Of a stretch of DNA of 64,000 nucleotides, positions 53,037 to 62,250 are shown piece after piece; within the stretch, counting starts at the first letter, position 1; every line of letters begins with the position of its first letter. Under the pieces are notes generated by a model. The model did not search any database. It had not been told where the DNA came from and saw nothing but the letters and a program-made list of their open reading frames with translations. The stretch covers positions 761,670-825,669 of the forward strand of contig NZ_JH636439.1 of NCBI RefSeq assembly GCF_000255705.1, given 5' to 3'. The DNA comes from Zavarzinella formosa DSM 19928 (lineage in GTDB: Bacteria; Planctomycetota; Planctomycetia; Gemmatales; Gemmataceae). The position numbers were made by a program, and so were the translations under genes.

Positions 53037-54257
53037 ATGCATGTTCTTTTCGTTCACCAGAATTTTCCCGCCCAATTCGGCCACGTCGCGGGGCACCTGA
53101 TTCAACGCCACGGTTATCGTTGCTCGTTCGTCACGGAGAAGCGGGCGGGCGTCGTGTCCGGCATCGAGTGCATCCAATACAAGGTCGTCGGCGGGGCCAC
53201 CGAGCAAAACCACTACTGCACCCGGACTTTTGAGAATTCCACCCGGCATGCGTTCGCCGTCCACGAAGCCCTCAAAGCCCGGCCGGACATCAAGCCCGAT
53301 CTCATTGTGGGGCATTCCGGTTTCGGTTCGACGTTGTTCCTCAAGGAACTTTATCCCGACGTTCCGATCATCAATTACTTCGAGTATTTTTACCGCACGC
53401 GGCAATCGGACATGGATTTCCGAAAAGACTTTCCATCGCAACCCATTGATGCGTTGCGGGCGCGGGCCAGAAACGCCACTCTCCTGTTGGATCTCGAAAA
53501 TTGCAACGTTGGCTACAGCCCCACGAAGTTTCAAAAGAGTTTGTTTCCGGCCGAGTTTCAGCCCAAGGTCCGGCAAATTTTCGATGGCGTTGACACATCG
53601 ATTTGGAAGCCCATGCCCAACCTGCCGAGGGTGATCAACGGCCGGGCGATTCCCGATGAATTAAAGGTTATCACCTACGCCACCCGCGGAATGGAATCCA
53701 TGCGGGGTTTCGACATCTTCATGAAGGCGGCCAAAAAGATCTGTGATCGCCGCAAGGATGTGATCTTTCTGATCGCCGGCCAGGATCGCGTCTGTTATGG
53801 CGGCGATGCCAAGTTCACTGGCGGCAAGACCTTCAAGGAGTGGGTCTTCTCACAGGATTCCTATGACGAATCTCGGTTTGTGTTCCTCGGGCTGATCCCG
53901 CCGCCCGAACTGGCGAAACTCTTCAACATCACCGACGTGCATTTTTATCTGACGGTCCCGTTTGTTCTTTCATGGTCGCTTGTGGATGCGATGGCCTGCG
54001 GGGCGACGATTCTTGCCTCGGACACCGCCCCGGTGCGGGAAATGATCCGGCACGGCGAGAACGGCATCCTCACGGACTTTTTTGATGTCGAGGCGTTCGC
54101 GGAATACGCGATTCAATTGCTTGATCGACGGGACGAATATCGGATTCTTGGAGAGACCGCTTCCCGGCAAATCCGGGAGGCTTACAGCGTGGATGTTTGT
54201 TTGCCGCAAATGGTTGACTTGTACGAAGAAACGGTCAACGGGGCGAAATCCTCCTGA
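53037..54257 (+). CDS. Glycosyltransferase, GT4-like
   Basis: 406 residues from ATG 53037. GTG 53031, 5-6 nt after GGGAG, may be the true start and would add only two residues. GT-B fold: MHVLFVHQNFPAQFGHVAGHL in the N-domain; KVRQIFDGVDTSIWKP, VITYATRGMESMRGFDIFMKAAKKI and SLVDAMACGATILASDTAPVREMIRHGENGILT in the C-domain. The EX7E motif is degenerate: its second Glu is Asp (VDAMACG) and its first is Phe. It likely transfers a nucleotide sugar to a cell-surface or lipid acceptor. It has its own upstream region and no adjacent polysaccharide genes. Confidence 0.87.
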   Translation: MHVLFVHQNFPAQFGHVAGHLIQRHGYRCSFVTEKRAGVVSGIECIQYKVVGGATEQNHYCTRTFENSTRHAFAVHEALKARPDIKPDLIVGHSGFGSTLFLKELYPDVPIINYFEYFYRTRQSDMDFRKDFPSQPIDALRARARNATLLLDLENCNVGYSPTKFQKSLFPAEFQPKVRQIFDGVDTSIWKPMPNLPRVINGRAIPDELKVITYATRGMESMRGFDIFMKAAKKICDRRKDVIFLIAGQDRVCYGGDAKFTGGKTFKEWVFSQDSYDESRFVFLGLIPPPELAKLFNITDVHFYLTVPFVLSWSLVDAMACGATILASDTAPVREMIRHGENGILTDFFDVEAFAEYAIQLLDRRDEYRILGETASRQIREAYSVDVCLPQMVDLYEETVNGAKSS

Positions 54258-54454
54258 AATCCTCCCAAAATGCCCGTGACGATCGGATTATCCGGTGTAA
54301 GCTCAAGACAGGCAGACGTTTCGGACCACCCCGGCGGGCACTTCCTCTCCCGGCCGCCGGGAAATCATCAGAAGACCGGTTGCACTCCGGGCTATCATGA
54401 TGGTAGAGCATTCATACCCTCAATACCCGACCTCGCCGGATTCCGGACCAGACC

Positions 54455-57232
54455 ATGTCCACCCCCACTTTTGCCCGTCGTGAGAATCTCGAAGTCATCG
54501 AAGAGTATTATCGGCGGTGGAACGCCGATCCGGCTTCGGTGGATGATCGCTGGCAGGCATTCTTCGAGGGTTTTGAACTCGCGGGTTCCCGGCCAGCACT
54601 CAGCGGGGATGACACCAGCCAGACGGACATTGTTCGCTTGGTGATGCACTATCGCAACATCGGGCATTTGCAGGCCCATTTGGACCCCCTATCGGACAAA
54701 CCCGATGAGCATCCGCTTCTTGCCCTTGCCCAATGCGGATTAAGCGAAAAAGACCTCGACCGAACCTTTGATTGCTCCGCGTTCCACGGCATGAAGAATG
54801 CCACCCTTCGCGAGTTGGTGACCGCCCTGACAGAGACTTACTGCAACACGGTGGGCGTCGAATACATGCACATCCAGGACACGGCCGTCCGTGAATGGAT
54901 CAAAGCCCGCATCGAACCCCGCCGGATGCGGCCGAATCTTTCGGAAAAGCAAAAACGCCGCACGTTGATGATGACCCATTACGCGGAAGCCTTTGAGCGG
55001 TTTTTGCACACACGCTATCAGGGTCAAAAGCGATTCTCCCTCGAAGGGGCCGAGACGCTCATCCCGGTGCTGGATGCGATCATCGAAAAGTCCCCAAGCC
55101 TCGGGGCGAAAGAATTCGTGATCGGCATGGCCCACCGGGGTCGGCTCAACGTGCTGGCCAACATTCTCCGCAAGCCGTACCAGAACATCTTCGCCGAATT
55201 TGAAGACAACTTCCTTCCGGATTCGATTGATGGCGACGGGGATGTCAAATACCACTTGGGCTACTCAAGCACCGTTGACACCGCCGATGGCAAACGAATT
55301 CACCTGTCGCTGACGCCGAACCCGAGCCATTTGGAGGCGGTGAATCCCGTCGTCGAAGGGCGAACGCGGGCCAAGCAACGCAGCCACCAAGATAATGATC
55401 GCACGGCCGGCGTCCCGCTGCTGATTCACGGCGATGCCGCCTTTGCCGGTCAGGGGGTGGTGGCCGAGACGCTGAACCTCGCCAATCTTGAAGGCTACAC
55501 GACCGGCGGCACGGTTCACGTTATCGTGAACAATCAAATTGGCTTCACCACTTCGCCGGTGGACTCCCGGTCGACGACGTATTGCAGCGACGTGGCCAAG
55601 ATGATCCAGGCCCCGATCTTCCACGTCAACGGGGAGGATGTCGAGGCGTGCGTGTTCATCGCCGAACTGGCCATCGAGTTCCGGCAAACCTTCAAGCGTG
55701 ACGTGGTAATCGACATGTATTGTTATCGCCGTCACGGGCACAATGAGGGGGACGAGCCGGCGTTCACACAACCGTTGATGTATGCCAAGATCAAAAACCG
55801 TCCGGGCGTCTCGGCCATCTACACGGAAAAGCTGATCGCCGAAGGGAGCTTGGAACGCCAAGAGGGCGACGAACTGGCCGAGCGGTTCCAAAACAAACTG
55901 GACACCGCCCAACGGGAAATGCGGGAGAGCGCGCCCGGCCGCCGGGGCATGTCGGCTTTCAGTGGCACATGGAAATCGCTGCAGCCGAAGTATCACCCCG
56001 AACCGAAACCGACGAAAACCAATTCCAGCATCGAGACGCTCAAGCAGGTGATTACCCACCTGACCACCGTTCCGGCTGGTGTGACCGTCAATCCAAAGGT
56101 GACGCGACTGCTGGAGCAACGCCGGGAAAACGTGCATTTGGGCCGCAACATCGACTGGGCGACCGCCGAGGCCCTGGCGTTTGGCTCATTGCTGGTGGAC
56201 GGCCATTCCGTCCGGCTCACGGGACAGGACTGCCGCCGTGGCACATTCAGCCAGCGTCATGCGTCGCTGACGGATGCCAACAACGGCAAACGGTATGTGC
56301 TGTTCGACGGACTGGCGAAAGAACCGGCTTACTTCGTTGTTTACGACAGCCTTTTGAGCGAAGAAGCCGTTCTCGGGTTTGAATTCGGTTTCTCGCTCGA
56401 CGCCCCGCTCACGCTGGTGCTTTGGGAAGCCCAATTCGGCGACTTTGTGAACGGCGCCCAAAGCATCATCGACCAATTCATTGTGTGCAGCGAATCGAAG
56501 TGGCAGCGGTCCAGCGGCATCGTGATGCTTCTGCCGCACGGGTACGAAGGGCAGGGGCCTGAGCATTCGTCCGGCCGGATGGAGCGATTCCTCCAATCGT
56601 GTGCCGAGGACAACATCCAAGTTTGCAATCTCAGCACGCCGAGCCAGTATTACCACGCCCTGCGGCGTCAGATGAAACGGGACTTCCGCAAGCCGCTGGT
56701 CATTATGACGCCCAAGAGTTTGCTGCGTCACAAGGAATGCGTCTCGGCCATCACGGACTTCACCGACGGCCACTTCCGCGAAGTAATCGACGACACCACG
56801 CCGCGACCCGACCGGATTCGCCGGGTGGTGATGTGTAGCGGGAAGATCTATTACGAACTGCTGGAAAAGCGGACGAAAGACGACGTCGCCATTGTCCGGT
56901 TGGAACAGTTCTATCCCTTCCCGGAAAACATGCTGCGGGAAGCCCTGAGCCGTTACAACGGGGCCGAGATGGTTTGGGTCCAAGAAGAATCCCAAAACAT
57001 GGGCGGTTGGGGCTTCGTCGAACCCCGTTTACGGGCGATGGGCCACAACGTGTCGTATATCGGCCGGGACGCCAGCGCTTCCCCGGCGGTTGGTTCGTTG
57101 AAGATCCACCAGCGGGAACAGGGCGAATTGATTGAGGCCGCGTTGTTCGGCAACTCCGGCCCGCATGTCATCGGCTCCGCAAAGCGTCCGGAAACCAAAC
57201 AAATGAGCCTGGACGGCCACCAGACGGCCTGA
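54455..57232 (+). CDS. odhA: 2-oxoglutarate dehydrogenase E1 component
   Basis: 925 residues, thiamine-diphosphate decarboxylase of the 2-oxoglutarate dehydrogenase complex. Marks: N-terminal FARRENLEVIEEYYRRWNADPASVDDRWQAFF (E1 lead peptide), IGMAHRGRLNVLANI, HLGYSSTVD, SLTPNPSHLEAVNPVVEGRTRAKQ, GDAAFAGQGVVAETLNLANL (ThDP loop) and DMYCYRRHGHNEGDEPAFTQP. The C-terminal transketolase parts include LLPHGYEGQGPEHSSGRMERFLQ. Length is normal. It is the first gene of an operon with odhB and lpdA. Confidence 0.96.
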   Translation: MSTPTFARRENLEVIEEYYRRWNADPASVDDRWQAFFEGFELAGSRPALSGDDTSQTDIVRLVMHYRNIGHLQAHLDPLSDKPDEHPLLALAQCGLSEKDLDRTFDCSAFHGMKNATLRELVTALTETYCNTVGVEYMHIQDTAVREWIKARIEPRRMRPNLSEKQKRRTLMMTHYAEAFERFLHTRYQGQKRFSLEGAETLIPVLDAIIEKSPSLGAKEFVIGMAHRGRLNVLANILRKPYQNIFAEFEDNFLPDSIDGDGDVKYHLGYSSTVDTADGKRIHLSLTPNPSHLEAVNPVVEGRTRAKQRSHQDNDRTAGVPLLIHGDAAFAGQGVVAETLNLANLEGYTTGGTVHVIVNNQIGFTTSPVDSRSTTYCSDVAKMIQAPIFHVNGEDVEACVFIAELAIEFRQTFKRDVVIDMYCYRRHGHNEGDEPAFTQPLMYAKIKNRPGVSAIYTEKLIAEGSLERQEGDELAERFQNKLDTAQREMRESAPGRRGMSAFSGTWKSLQPKYHPEPKPTKTNSSIETLKQVITHLTTVPAGVTVNPKVTRLLEQRRENVHLGRNIDWATAEALAFGSLLVDGHSVRLTGQDCRRGTFSQRHASLTDANNGKRYVLFDGLAKEPAYFVVYDSLLSEEAVLGFEFGFSLDAPLTLVLWEAQFGDFVNGAQSIIDQFIVCSESKWQRSSGIVMLLPHGYEGQGPEHSSGRMERFLQSCAEDNIQVCNLSTPSQYYHALRRQMKRDFRKPLVIMTPKSLLRHKECVSAITDFTDGHFREVIDDTTPRPDRIRRVVMCSGKIYYELLEKRTKDDVAIVRLEQFYPFPENMLREALSRYNGAEMVWVQEESQNMGGWGFVEPRLRAMGHNVSYIGRDASASPAVGSLKIHQREQGELIEAALFGNSGPHVIGSAKRPETKQMSLDGHQTA

Positions 57233-57290
57233 CGGTCCGTCGGGCATTCTTGGCGAATATTTCTCCCACCGAAGCGGCGAAGAGTGAATC

Positions 57291-58493
57291 ATGCCAATTG
57301 AAATCAAGGTTCCCACCATCGGCGAGTCCATCACGGAGGGCCGAATCAGCCGATGGCTGAAGGCCGATGGCTCTGCGGTGAAACGGGATGAGCCGGTGTG
57401 CGAACTGGAAACGGACAAGGCGACCGCCGAAGTCCCCGCCCCGGCCGCCGGGGTGTTGAAGCACATCGCCAAAGAAGGCGACACGGTCGCCATCGGAGCG
57501 GTGATCGGCTCCGTGGATGAAAACGCCAAAGCGACTGCCGCCGCCCCGGCCGACCCTGCTCCGAAAGTGGCCGCTCCGGCGGCTGCCGCGAAGGAACCGG
57601 CCGCACGGGAGGCCATGCTTTCCCCGGCCGCCAAGCGGGCGGCTGAAGAAGAGAAGATTGATCCCAATTCGATCAGCGGCTCCGGTCGCGGTGGTCGGGT
57701 CATCAAGGAAGATGTTTACGCGGCCAAAGCGGCTCCGGCCGCCTCACCGGCACCGACTCCTGCCACGCCGCCGCCGGTTTCCGCTCGCACCGGTGAACGT
57801 GAAACCCGCGAAAAGATGACCGGCATCCGGCAGCGAATTGCCCAACGCTTGGTCGAATCGCAACAAACCACGGCCACGCTGACGACCTTCAACGAAGTGG
57901 ATATGTCGGCGATCATGGCACTGCGGGAGAAGTTCAAGGACAAGTTCAAGGAGAAGCACGGCGTCGGCCTCGGCTTCATGTCGTTCTTTGTGAAAGCCTC
58001 CATCGAAGCCCTGAAGGCATTCCCGCTCGCCAATTCGCGGATCGATGGTGGCGATATCGTCAAACAACATTTCTACGACATCGGCGTGGCCGTCAGCACC
58101 GAACGCGGGCTGATGGTGCCAATCGTGCGCGACGCGGATCGTCTGAGTTTTGCAAACATCGAAAAGAAGATCGTTGAGTTGGCCGTGAAGGCCCGCGATG
58201 CCAAGATCGGCATTGGTGACTTGCAGGGGGGCACCTTCACGATCACCAACGGCGGCGTGTTCGGATCGCTTCTGTCGACGCCGATTTTGAACCCCCCGCA
58301 GACGGCGATCTTGGGGATGCACACCATTCAAAAACGCCCGGTGGCCGTGAACGATCAGGTCGTCATCCGTCCGATGATGTACCTGGCGCTCTCTTACGAT
58401 CACCGGCTGATTGATGGCCGCGAGGCGGTGCAGTTCCTCGTGCGGATCAAGGATTGCGTGGAATCACCCGAGCGGATGTTGTTGGAAATCTGA
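57291..58493 (+). CDS. odhB: Dihydrolipoyllysine-residue succinyltransferase (E2 of 2-oxoglutarate dehydrogenase)
   Basis: 400 residues, 58 nt after odhA. Lipoyl domain 1-78 with lipoyl-lysine K43 in [14 protein letters not shown]; Ala/Pro linkers; peripheral-subunit binding domain (about 105-145, [21 protein letters not shown]); catalytic acyltransferase domain (160-400) with H371-x3-D375-G in [16 protein letters not shown]. It transfers succinyl to CoA. One lipoyl domain, as in SucB-type enzymes. Confidence 0.95.
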   Translation: MPIEIKVPTIGESITEGRISRWLKADGSAVKRDEPVCELETDKATAEVPAPAAGVLKHIAKEGDTVAIGAVIGSVDENAKATAAAPADPAPKVAAPAAAAKEPAAREAMLSPAAKRAAEEEKIDPNSISGSGRGGRVIKEDVYAAKAAPAASPAPTPATPPPVSARTGERETREKMTGIRQRIAQRLVESQQTTATLTTFNEVDMSAIMALREKFKDKFKEKHGVGLGFMSFFVKASIEALKAFPLANSRIDGGDIVKQHFYDIGVAVSTERGLMVPIVRDADRLSFANIEKKIVELAVKARDAKIGIGDLQGGTFTITNGGVFGSLLSTPILNPPQTAILGMHTIQKRPVAVNDQVVIRPMMYLALSYDHRLIDGREAVQFLVRIKDCVESPERMLLEI

Positions 58494-58502
58494 CCCCTGA
58501 AG

Positions 58503-58641
58503 AATGACCAATGACCAATGACCAATGACCAATGACCAATGACCAAACCGTGAAGCCGCGACGCGAAGTCATCGGAGTGAGGCATGTCGGCTAAACGGTT
58601 TGGTCATTGGTCATTGGTCATTGGTCATTGCATTGGTCATT
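58503..58641. repeat. Inverted heptanucleotide repeats between odhB and lpdA
   Basis: Six tandem AATGACC units (58503-58544), then AAACCGT, a spacer of about 40 nt, ACGGTTT, four tandem GGTCATT units (58602-58629) and a fifth degenerate copy at 58635-58641. The two arrays are reverse complements and would form a stem of over 30 bp. It sits 10 nt past the odhB stop and reaches about 24 nt before lpdA. A frame opening at 58600 through it is repeat-encoded. Confidence 0.9.
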
Positions 58642-58665
58642 CGTTCAATAAATGAACGAGAGATC

Positions 58666-60072
58666 ATGGCCTCATTTGATTTGGTCGTCATTGGCGGCGG
58701 ACCCGGCGGTTATGTGGCGGCGATTCGGGCGGCCCAACTCGGTATGTCGGTCGCCTGTATCGACAAACGCCCGGCGTTTGGCGGCACCTGTCTGAACGTC
58801 GGCTGTATCCCGAGCAAGGCACTCCTCGATTCCAGCGAATTGTTTCATCTCACTTCGCATAATCTCGGCCGGCACGGCATCAGCGTTTCCAAGGTCTCTC
58901 TTGATCTCGCCGCGTTGATGAAACGCAAAGATGGCGTGGTCAAATCGCTAACCGATGGCATCGGTTTCCTGTTCAAGAAAAACAAGATCACTCCGTTTAC
59001 CGGCACCGGCAAACTGTTGGCCGGCAACAAGGTACAAGTCAACAAGGCCGACGGCAGCACGGAAACGCTGGAAGCCAAGAACGTGTTGCTCGCCACCGGC
59101 AGCGAGATCATCGAGCTTCCCTTCATGAAGTTCGATCACGAATATGTCGTGAATTCAACGGACGCCTTGAAGTTCTCAAGTGTGCCGAAACACCTCATCG
59201 TCGTTGGTGGCGGTTACATTGGCTTGGAACTTGGTTCCGTGTGGGCGCGACTTGGATCGAAAGTGACGGTGCTGGAATTCCTGCCGCGAATCCTGCCGCT
59301 GACGGATGGCGAACTGGCGGGCATGGTGAAAAAATCCCTCGAAAAGCAGGGATTGGAATTCCATCTCGACACCAAGGTCACCGGGGCGAAAGTCAGTCGC
59401 GGCCAAGTGACTGTGACCACGACCGGCAAGGATGGCGCCGAGAAGACCTTCACCGGGGACAAGGTGTTGGTGGCCGTCGGCCGCAAGCCGTTCATCGACG
59501 GTTTGGGGCTGACCGAGGCGGGCGTGAAGTTCGACCCGAAGACGAATCGTGTCGAGATCAACGACAAATACCAAACCAACGTGCCCGGCGTTTATGCCGT
59601 CGGCGACTTGGTCGCCGGGCCGATGCTGGCCCACAAGGCGATGGAAGAAGGCGTGGCCTTCGCGGAAATTCTCGCCGGGAAACCCGCGCATGTGAACCAT
59701 GACACGATTCCGAGCGTGATTTATATTTGGCCGGAAGTGTCGAGTGTTGGCCCGACTGAGGAACAAATCAAAGAAAGCGGGCGGGCCTACAAAGTCGGGA
59801 AGTTCCCGTTCTCGGTCAGCCCGCGGGCGAAGTGCATGGATGAATCCGAGGGGGTGGTGAAGATCATCACGGATGCCGCCACGGATCGCGTGTTGGCCGT
59901 CCACATCTTCGGCCCACGGGCATCCGACATGATCGCAGAGGCGGTCACCATCGTCGAGTTTAAGGGAAGCGCCGAGGACATTGCCCGCATCACTCACGCC
60001 CACCCGACGCTCTCCGAGTCGATGGCCGAGGCCGCACGGGCCGCTTGGGCCGGCGCTCCGTTGCATGCGTGA
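58666..60072 (+). CDS. lpdA: Dihydrolipoyl dehydrogenase (E3)
   Basis: 468 residues from ATG 58666; an earlier in-frame ATG at 58600 would add 22 residues encoded by the repeat. FAD motif VVIGGGPGGYVAAI (7-20), redox disulfide C42-C47 in GGTCLNVGCIPSK, NAD motif VVGGGYIGLELG, and the active-site H446/E451 pair in HAHPTLSES. It reoxidises the lipoamide of E2 with NAD+. It completes the complex encoded with odhA and odhB; the large repeat between odhB and lpdA may change its expression. Confidence 0.96.
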   Translation: MASFDLVVIGGGPGGYVAAIRAAQLGMSVACIDKRPAFGGTCLNVGCIPSKALLDSSELFHLTSHNLGRHGISVSKVSLDLAALMKRKDGVVKSLTDGIGFLFKKNKITPFTGTGKLLAGNKVQVNKADGSTETLEAKNVLLATGSEIIELPFMKFDHEYVVNSTDALKFSSVPKHLIVVGGGYIGLELGSVWARLGSKVTVLEFLPRILPLTDGELAGMVKKSLEKQGLEFHLDTKVTGAKVSRGQVTVTTTGKDGAEKTFTGDKVLVAVGRKPFIDGLGLTEAGVKFDPKTNRVEINDKYQTNVPGVYAVGDLVAGPMLAHKAMEEGVAFAEILAGKPAHVNHDTIPSVIYIWPEVSSVGPTEEQIKESGRAYKVGKFPFSVSPRAKCMDESEGVVKIITDAATDRVLAVHIFGPRASDMIAEAVTIVEFKGSAEDIARITHAHPTLSESMAEAARAAWAGAPLHA

Positions 60073-60085
60073 TTGAGGGGGAATC

Positions 60086-60493
60086 GTGAGCTGGTCGTGC
60101 GTGTACAAGTTGCCTTGGCGGGAACTCGACCGGCCGAAGATTGAGGCGGCGATTGAAACCGTCCTCGGGCAATTACCCGACCGGCCCCGTGATTCCGAAG
60201 TGGTTTTCCGAAACAAATTCACGGTCGTCTGGAACGTCGAGGTGTTCCCGGAAGAAGAACGCCTCTGGAGCGTGATGGGCGACCCGGACGTGTTGTTTCG
60301 GCAACATGAGATCGAAGAAGACGATTCGCTGTTTGTCACCATCCATTTTCATTCGATCCCCGGCGAAGACCCGCCGCAAACATGGTTCGAGTTCGACAGC
60401 GGCCAATCCGCCAACCGCCTCATGTCCGGTTGCGCGATTCACCTCGTCGAATTACTTGGCCGCCATTTCGGCGTGTCATGCGAGCCGGGGTAG
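60086..60493 (+). CDS. Hypothetical protein (135 aa)
   Basis: Starts at GTG 60086 after GGGGGAATC, 13 nt past lpdA, so probably translated from the same transcript. Contains KLPWRELDRPKIEAAIETVL, WNVEVFPEEERLWSVMGDPD, DSLFVTIHFHSIPGEDPPQTWFEFDSGQSANRLMS and a last helix (AIHLVELLGRHFGVSCE). It looks like a small soluble alpha/beta protein. No family recognised. Confidence 0.75.
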   Translation: MSWSCVYKLPWRELDRPKIEAAIETVLGQLPDRPRDSEVVFRNKFTVVWNVEVFPEEERLWSVMGDPDVLFRQHEIEEDDSLFVTIHFHSIPGEDPPQTWFEFDSGQSANRLMSGCAIHLVELLGRHFGVSCEPG

Positions 60494-60954
60494 GGGCCTC
60501 ACTATCCCTCAGATCGCGGATAAAAGGATTTTGGGCCACATGACTCATTTCACCATCCGGAGATCAATGTGGCGTGGTGATTTTGGGCCATTTTCAATTG
60601 GTCAAAATCGCTGCGCATTTGCCCAAAATCATTAAGCGACCCCTTTGTTTTTCTGGGGGTTTTGAAAAATAGTGTTCAGTTGGCCCACTGTTTTTGACCA
60701 CTTTTGGGGTATCCAACTGTCCAAAAATGGTCGCCGGAGAGCTGTTTTTAACCTATTCAGGCCACTTTTGGGGCCGATTTTGACCGGTTTTGAAATCTGG
60801 AAACCAGAAGCTCTGTAGCGTGTTGCTCGTCAGGCGGTGTCAGCGGCGGGGGGGTTTGCAAGTTGTGACAGCCAACCCCGCCGCTGACGCAGCGGGGGTC
60901 TTAAGGGGCGGGAAAGACATCCGATTCATTGCATCCGACGGGCGACTTTGCTTT
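60494..60954. other. Noncoding interval rich in TTTTGGG-type motifs
   Basis: 461 nt with no supported gene. The stretch 60530-60800 contains at least six variants of TTTTGGG or its complement, often as ATTTTGGGCC or CTTTTGGGG, giving an unusual G/T-skewed composition. The far right holds a GC-rich hairpin. No tRNA or known RNA fold was recognised. Confidence 0.5.
60839..60888 (-). terminator. Possible terminator of the secretin-like gene
   Basis: GTCAGCGGCGGGG and CCCCGCCGCTGAC form a perfect 13-bp stem with a 24-nt loop, 66 nt past the stop of the minus-strand secretin-like gene. There is no T-run, so this is a weaker call. Confidence 0.45.
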
Positions 60955-62148
60955 TCACTTCTTCCCGAAACAAGTCGGATCGATGGCCAGACATTCGATG
61001 GCCAGGCGGCGGGCATCGTCCGTCGATCCCTCGGCACAGGCTTCCTCATAGGCCTTCAGCAACAGTTTTAACTGGTCGTTACCCAGCAATTTCACGGGAC
61101 TGTCGGTTGCCTGGCATTTTTCCCTGCAAGGTTCTTCGGCGGGCAAAACAAGCGGCGTGAGGATTACCAACAAGTGATCGGTTTCCACGCCATAGCCCAC
61201 GTTTCTGAACAATCGATTGATGTAGGGAATTCGGGCAATCGTCGGCGGCGGGGCGAACTCTTTGCGAACCTCATGGGATGCCGTCCCGGCATAAAGAATC
61301 GCCGAGTGATCTGTCGGGATCGCCAGTGTGTCTTTGACGCCACGGGTGATTATTTTGGGCTGTTCGATGTATTGCGTGAAGGCCACTGGTGCCGCGGGCG
61401 AACCATTCGGCAAGCGCGTGGGCAGGTTGATGGTCACTGGCTTCATCGGAACCGTTCCGTCGGCCATTTCCCGGACCCGCACATCGGCCGTCAGTTTTAC
61501 GAATCGTCCGTCGGCGCTCGGAATGGCCGACAGGGCCATCTTGGTGCCGATGTCGAACATCTCGACGCGGGGCACAAAGACTTTCCGGTCACCGTCACTT
61601 TCGAGCTTCACATCCGTGACAAAATACCTGTGATCCACCACTTGAATGCTGGCGGGCTCACCGGCCATCATGGTGATTTTCGGGGCCTGCATTATGTTCG
61701 TCGCAGGATCGGCTTGGAACTTTTCCATCAAAGGGCGCAGGTCGTCGTTTTTCAGGAACTGAACGCGACGGGTTTCATCCGGGCTGGTCGGGTTGGCTTC
61801 AAAATTGACGCCAATCCGTACGATGCCGTTGGAACTGACTCCCCGGATCTCCTGCGGAATCGCGGGGGTGTCTCCCGATTGGAATCGCAGGGATTTCATC
61901 ATCTCATCGGACACCCGAACCAACCGGACTCCGCAGGAGATTTGCGTCTCCACTTGGATCGGCTTGACCGCCATCATCACCGCCAGTTCCCGCGAGAGCG
62001 GGAGCGTTTGCTTGATGGTGAACGAGGAAGGCAACACGCCGGGCATCGGCCGGGTTTCCGGCGAATTGGCGTCCCTCAGTTTCTCTTGGGCCATCAGCGG
62101 GGCGGCCGCCAACAAAGCAGCCAACGCCAATCGGGGGGATCGTCGCAT
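60955..62148 (-). CDS. Stand-alone secretin-like exported protein
   Basis: 397 residues from ATG 62148 (GGAG 10 nt upstream); the open frame continues 131 codons further across the divergent gene and is not coding. Signal peptide MRRSPRLALAALLAAAPLMAQ. The body resembles the GspD/PilQ secretin core: MQAPKITMMAGEPASIQV, FDIGTKMALSAIPSADGRFVKLTADVRVRE and the end block PPTIARIPYINRLFRNVGYGVETDHLLVILTPLVLP. The closing part matches secretins' IPLLGxLFR and TPxIV motifs. It lacks the N0/N1 domains and any pilus or T2SS genes nearby. An outer-membrane pore or a degenerate homologue are both possible. Confidence 0.8.
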   Translation of the reverse strand: MRRSPRLALAALLAAAPLMAQEKLRDANSPETRPMPGVLPSSFTIKQTLPLSRELAVMMAVKPIQVETQISCGVRLVRVSDEMMKSLRFQSGDTPAIPQEIRGVSSNGIVRIGVNFEANPTSPDETRRVQFLKNDDLRPLMEKFQADPATNIMQAPKITMMAGEPASIQVVDHRYFVTDVKLESDGDRKVFVPRVEMFDIGTKMALSAIPSADGRFVKLTADVRVREMADGTVPMKPVTINLPTRLPNGSPAAPVAFTQYIEQPKIITRGVKDTLAIPTDHSAILYAGTASHEVRKEFAPPPTIARIPYINRLFRNVGYGVETDHLLVILTPLVLPAEEPCREKCQATDSPVKLLGNDQLKLLLKAYEEACAEGSTDDARRLAIECLAIDPTCFGKK

Positions 62149-62250
62149 TTTGAACGTACTCCAAGGTAAGACAATCTGGCCGCAGAGGCATATCGTCAAC
62201 CGGGAGTGATTGTCAAGCCGAGACGCGAGTGTCGGACACGGAGATGCTTC

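Noticed and set aside
58503-58641. A CRISPR-like array near 58.5 kb
   Set aside because: The units are only 7 nt with no spacers, arranged as two facing arrays; no Cas genes.
60494-60954. A tRNA or structured RNA in the 461-nt gap
   Set aside because: No cloverleaf or T-loop sequence could be found by eye.
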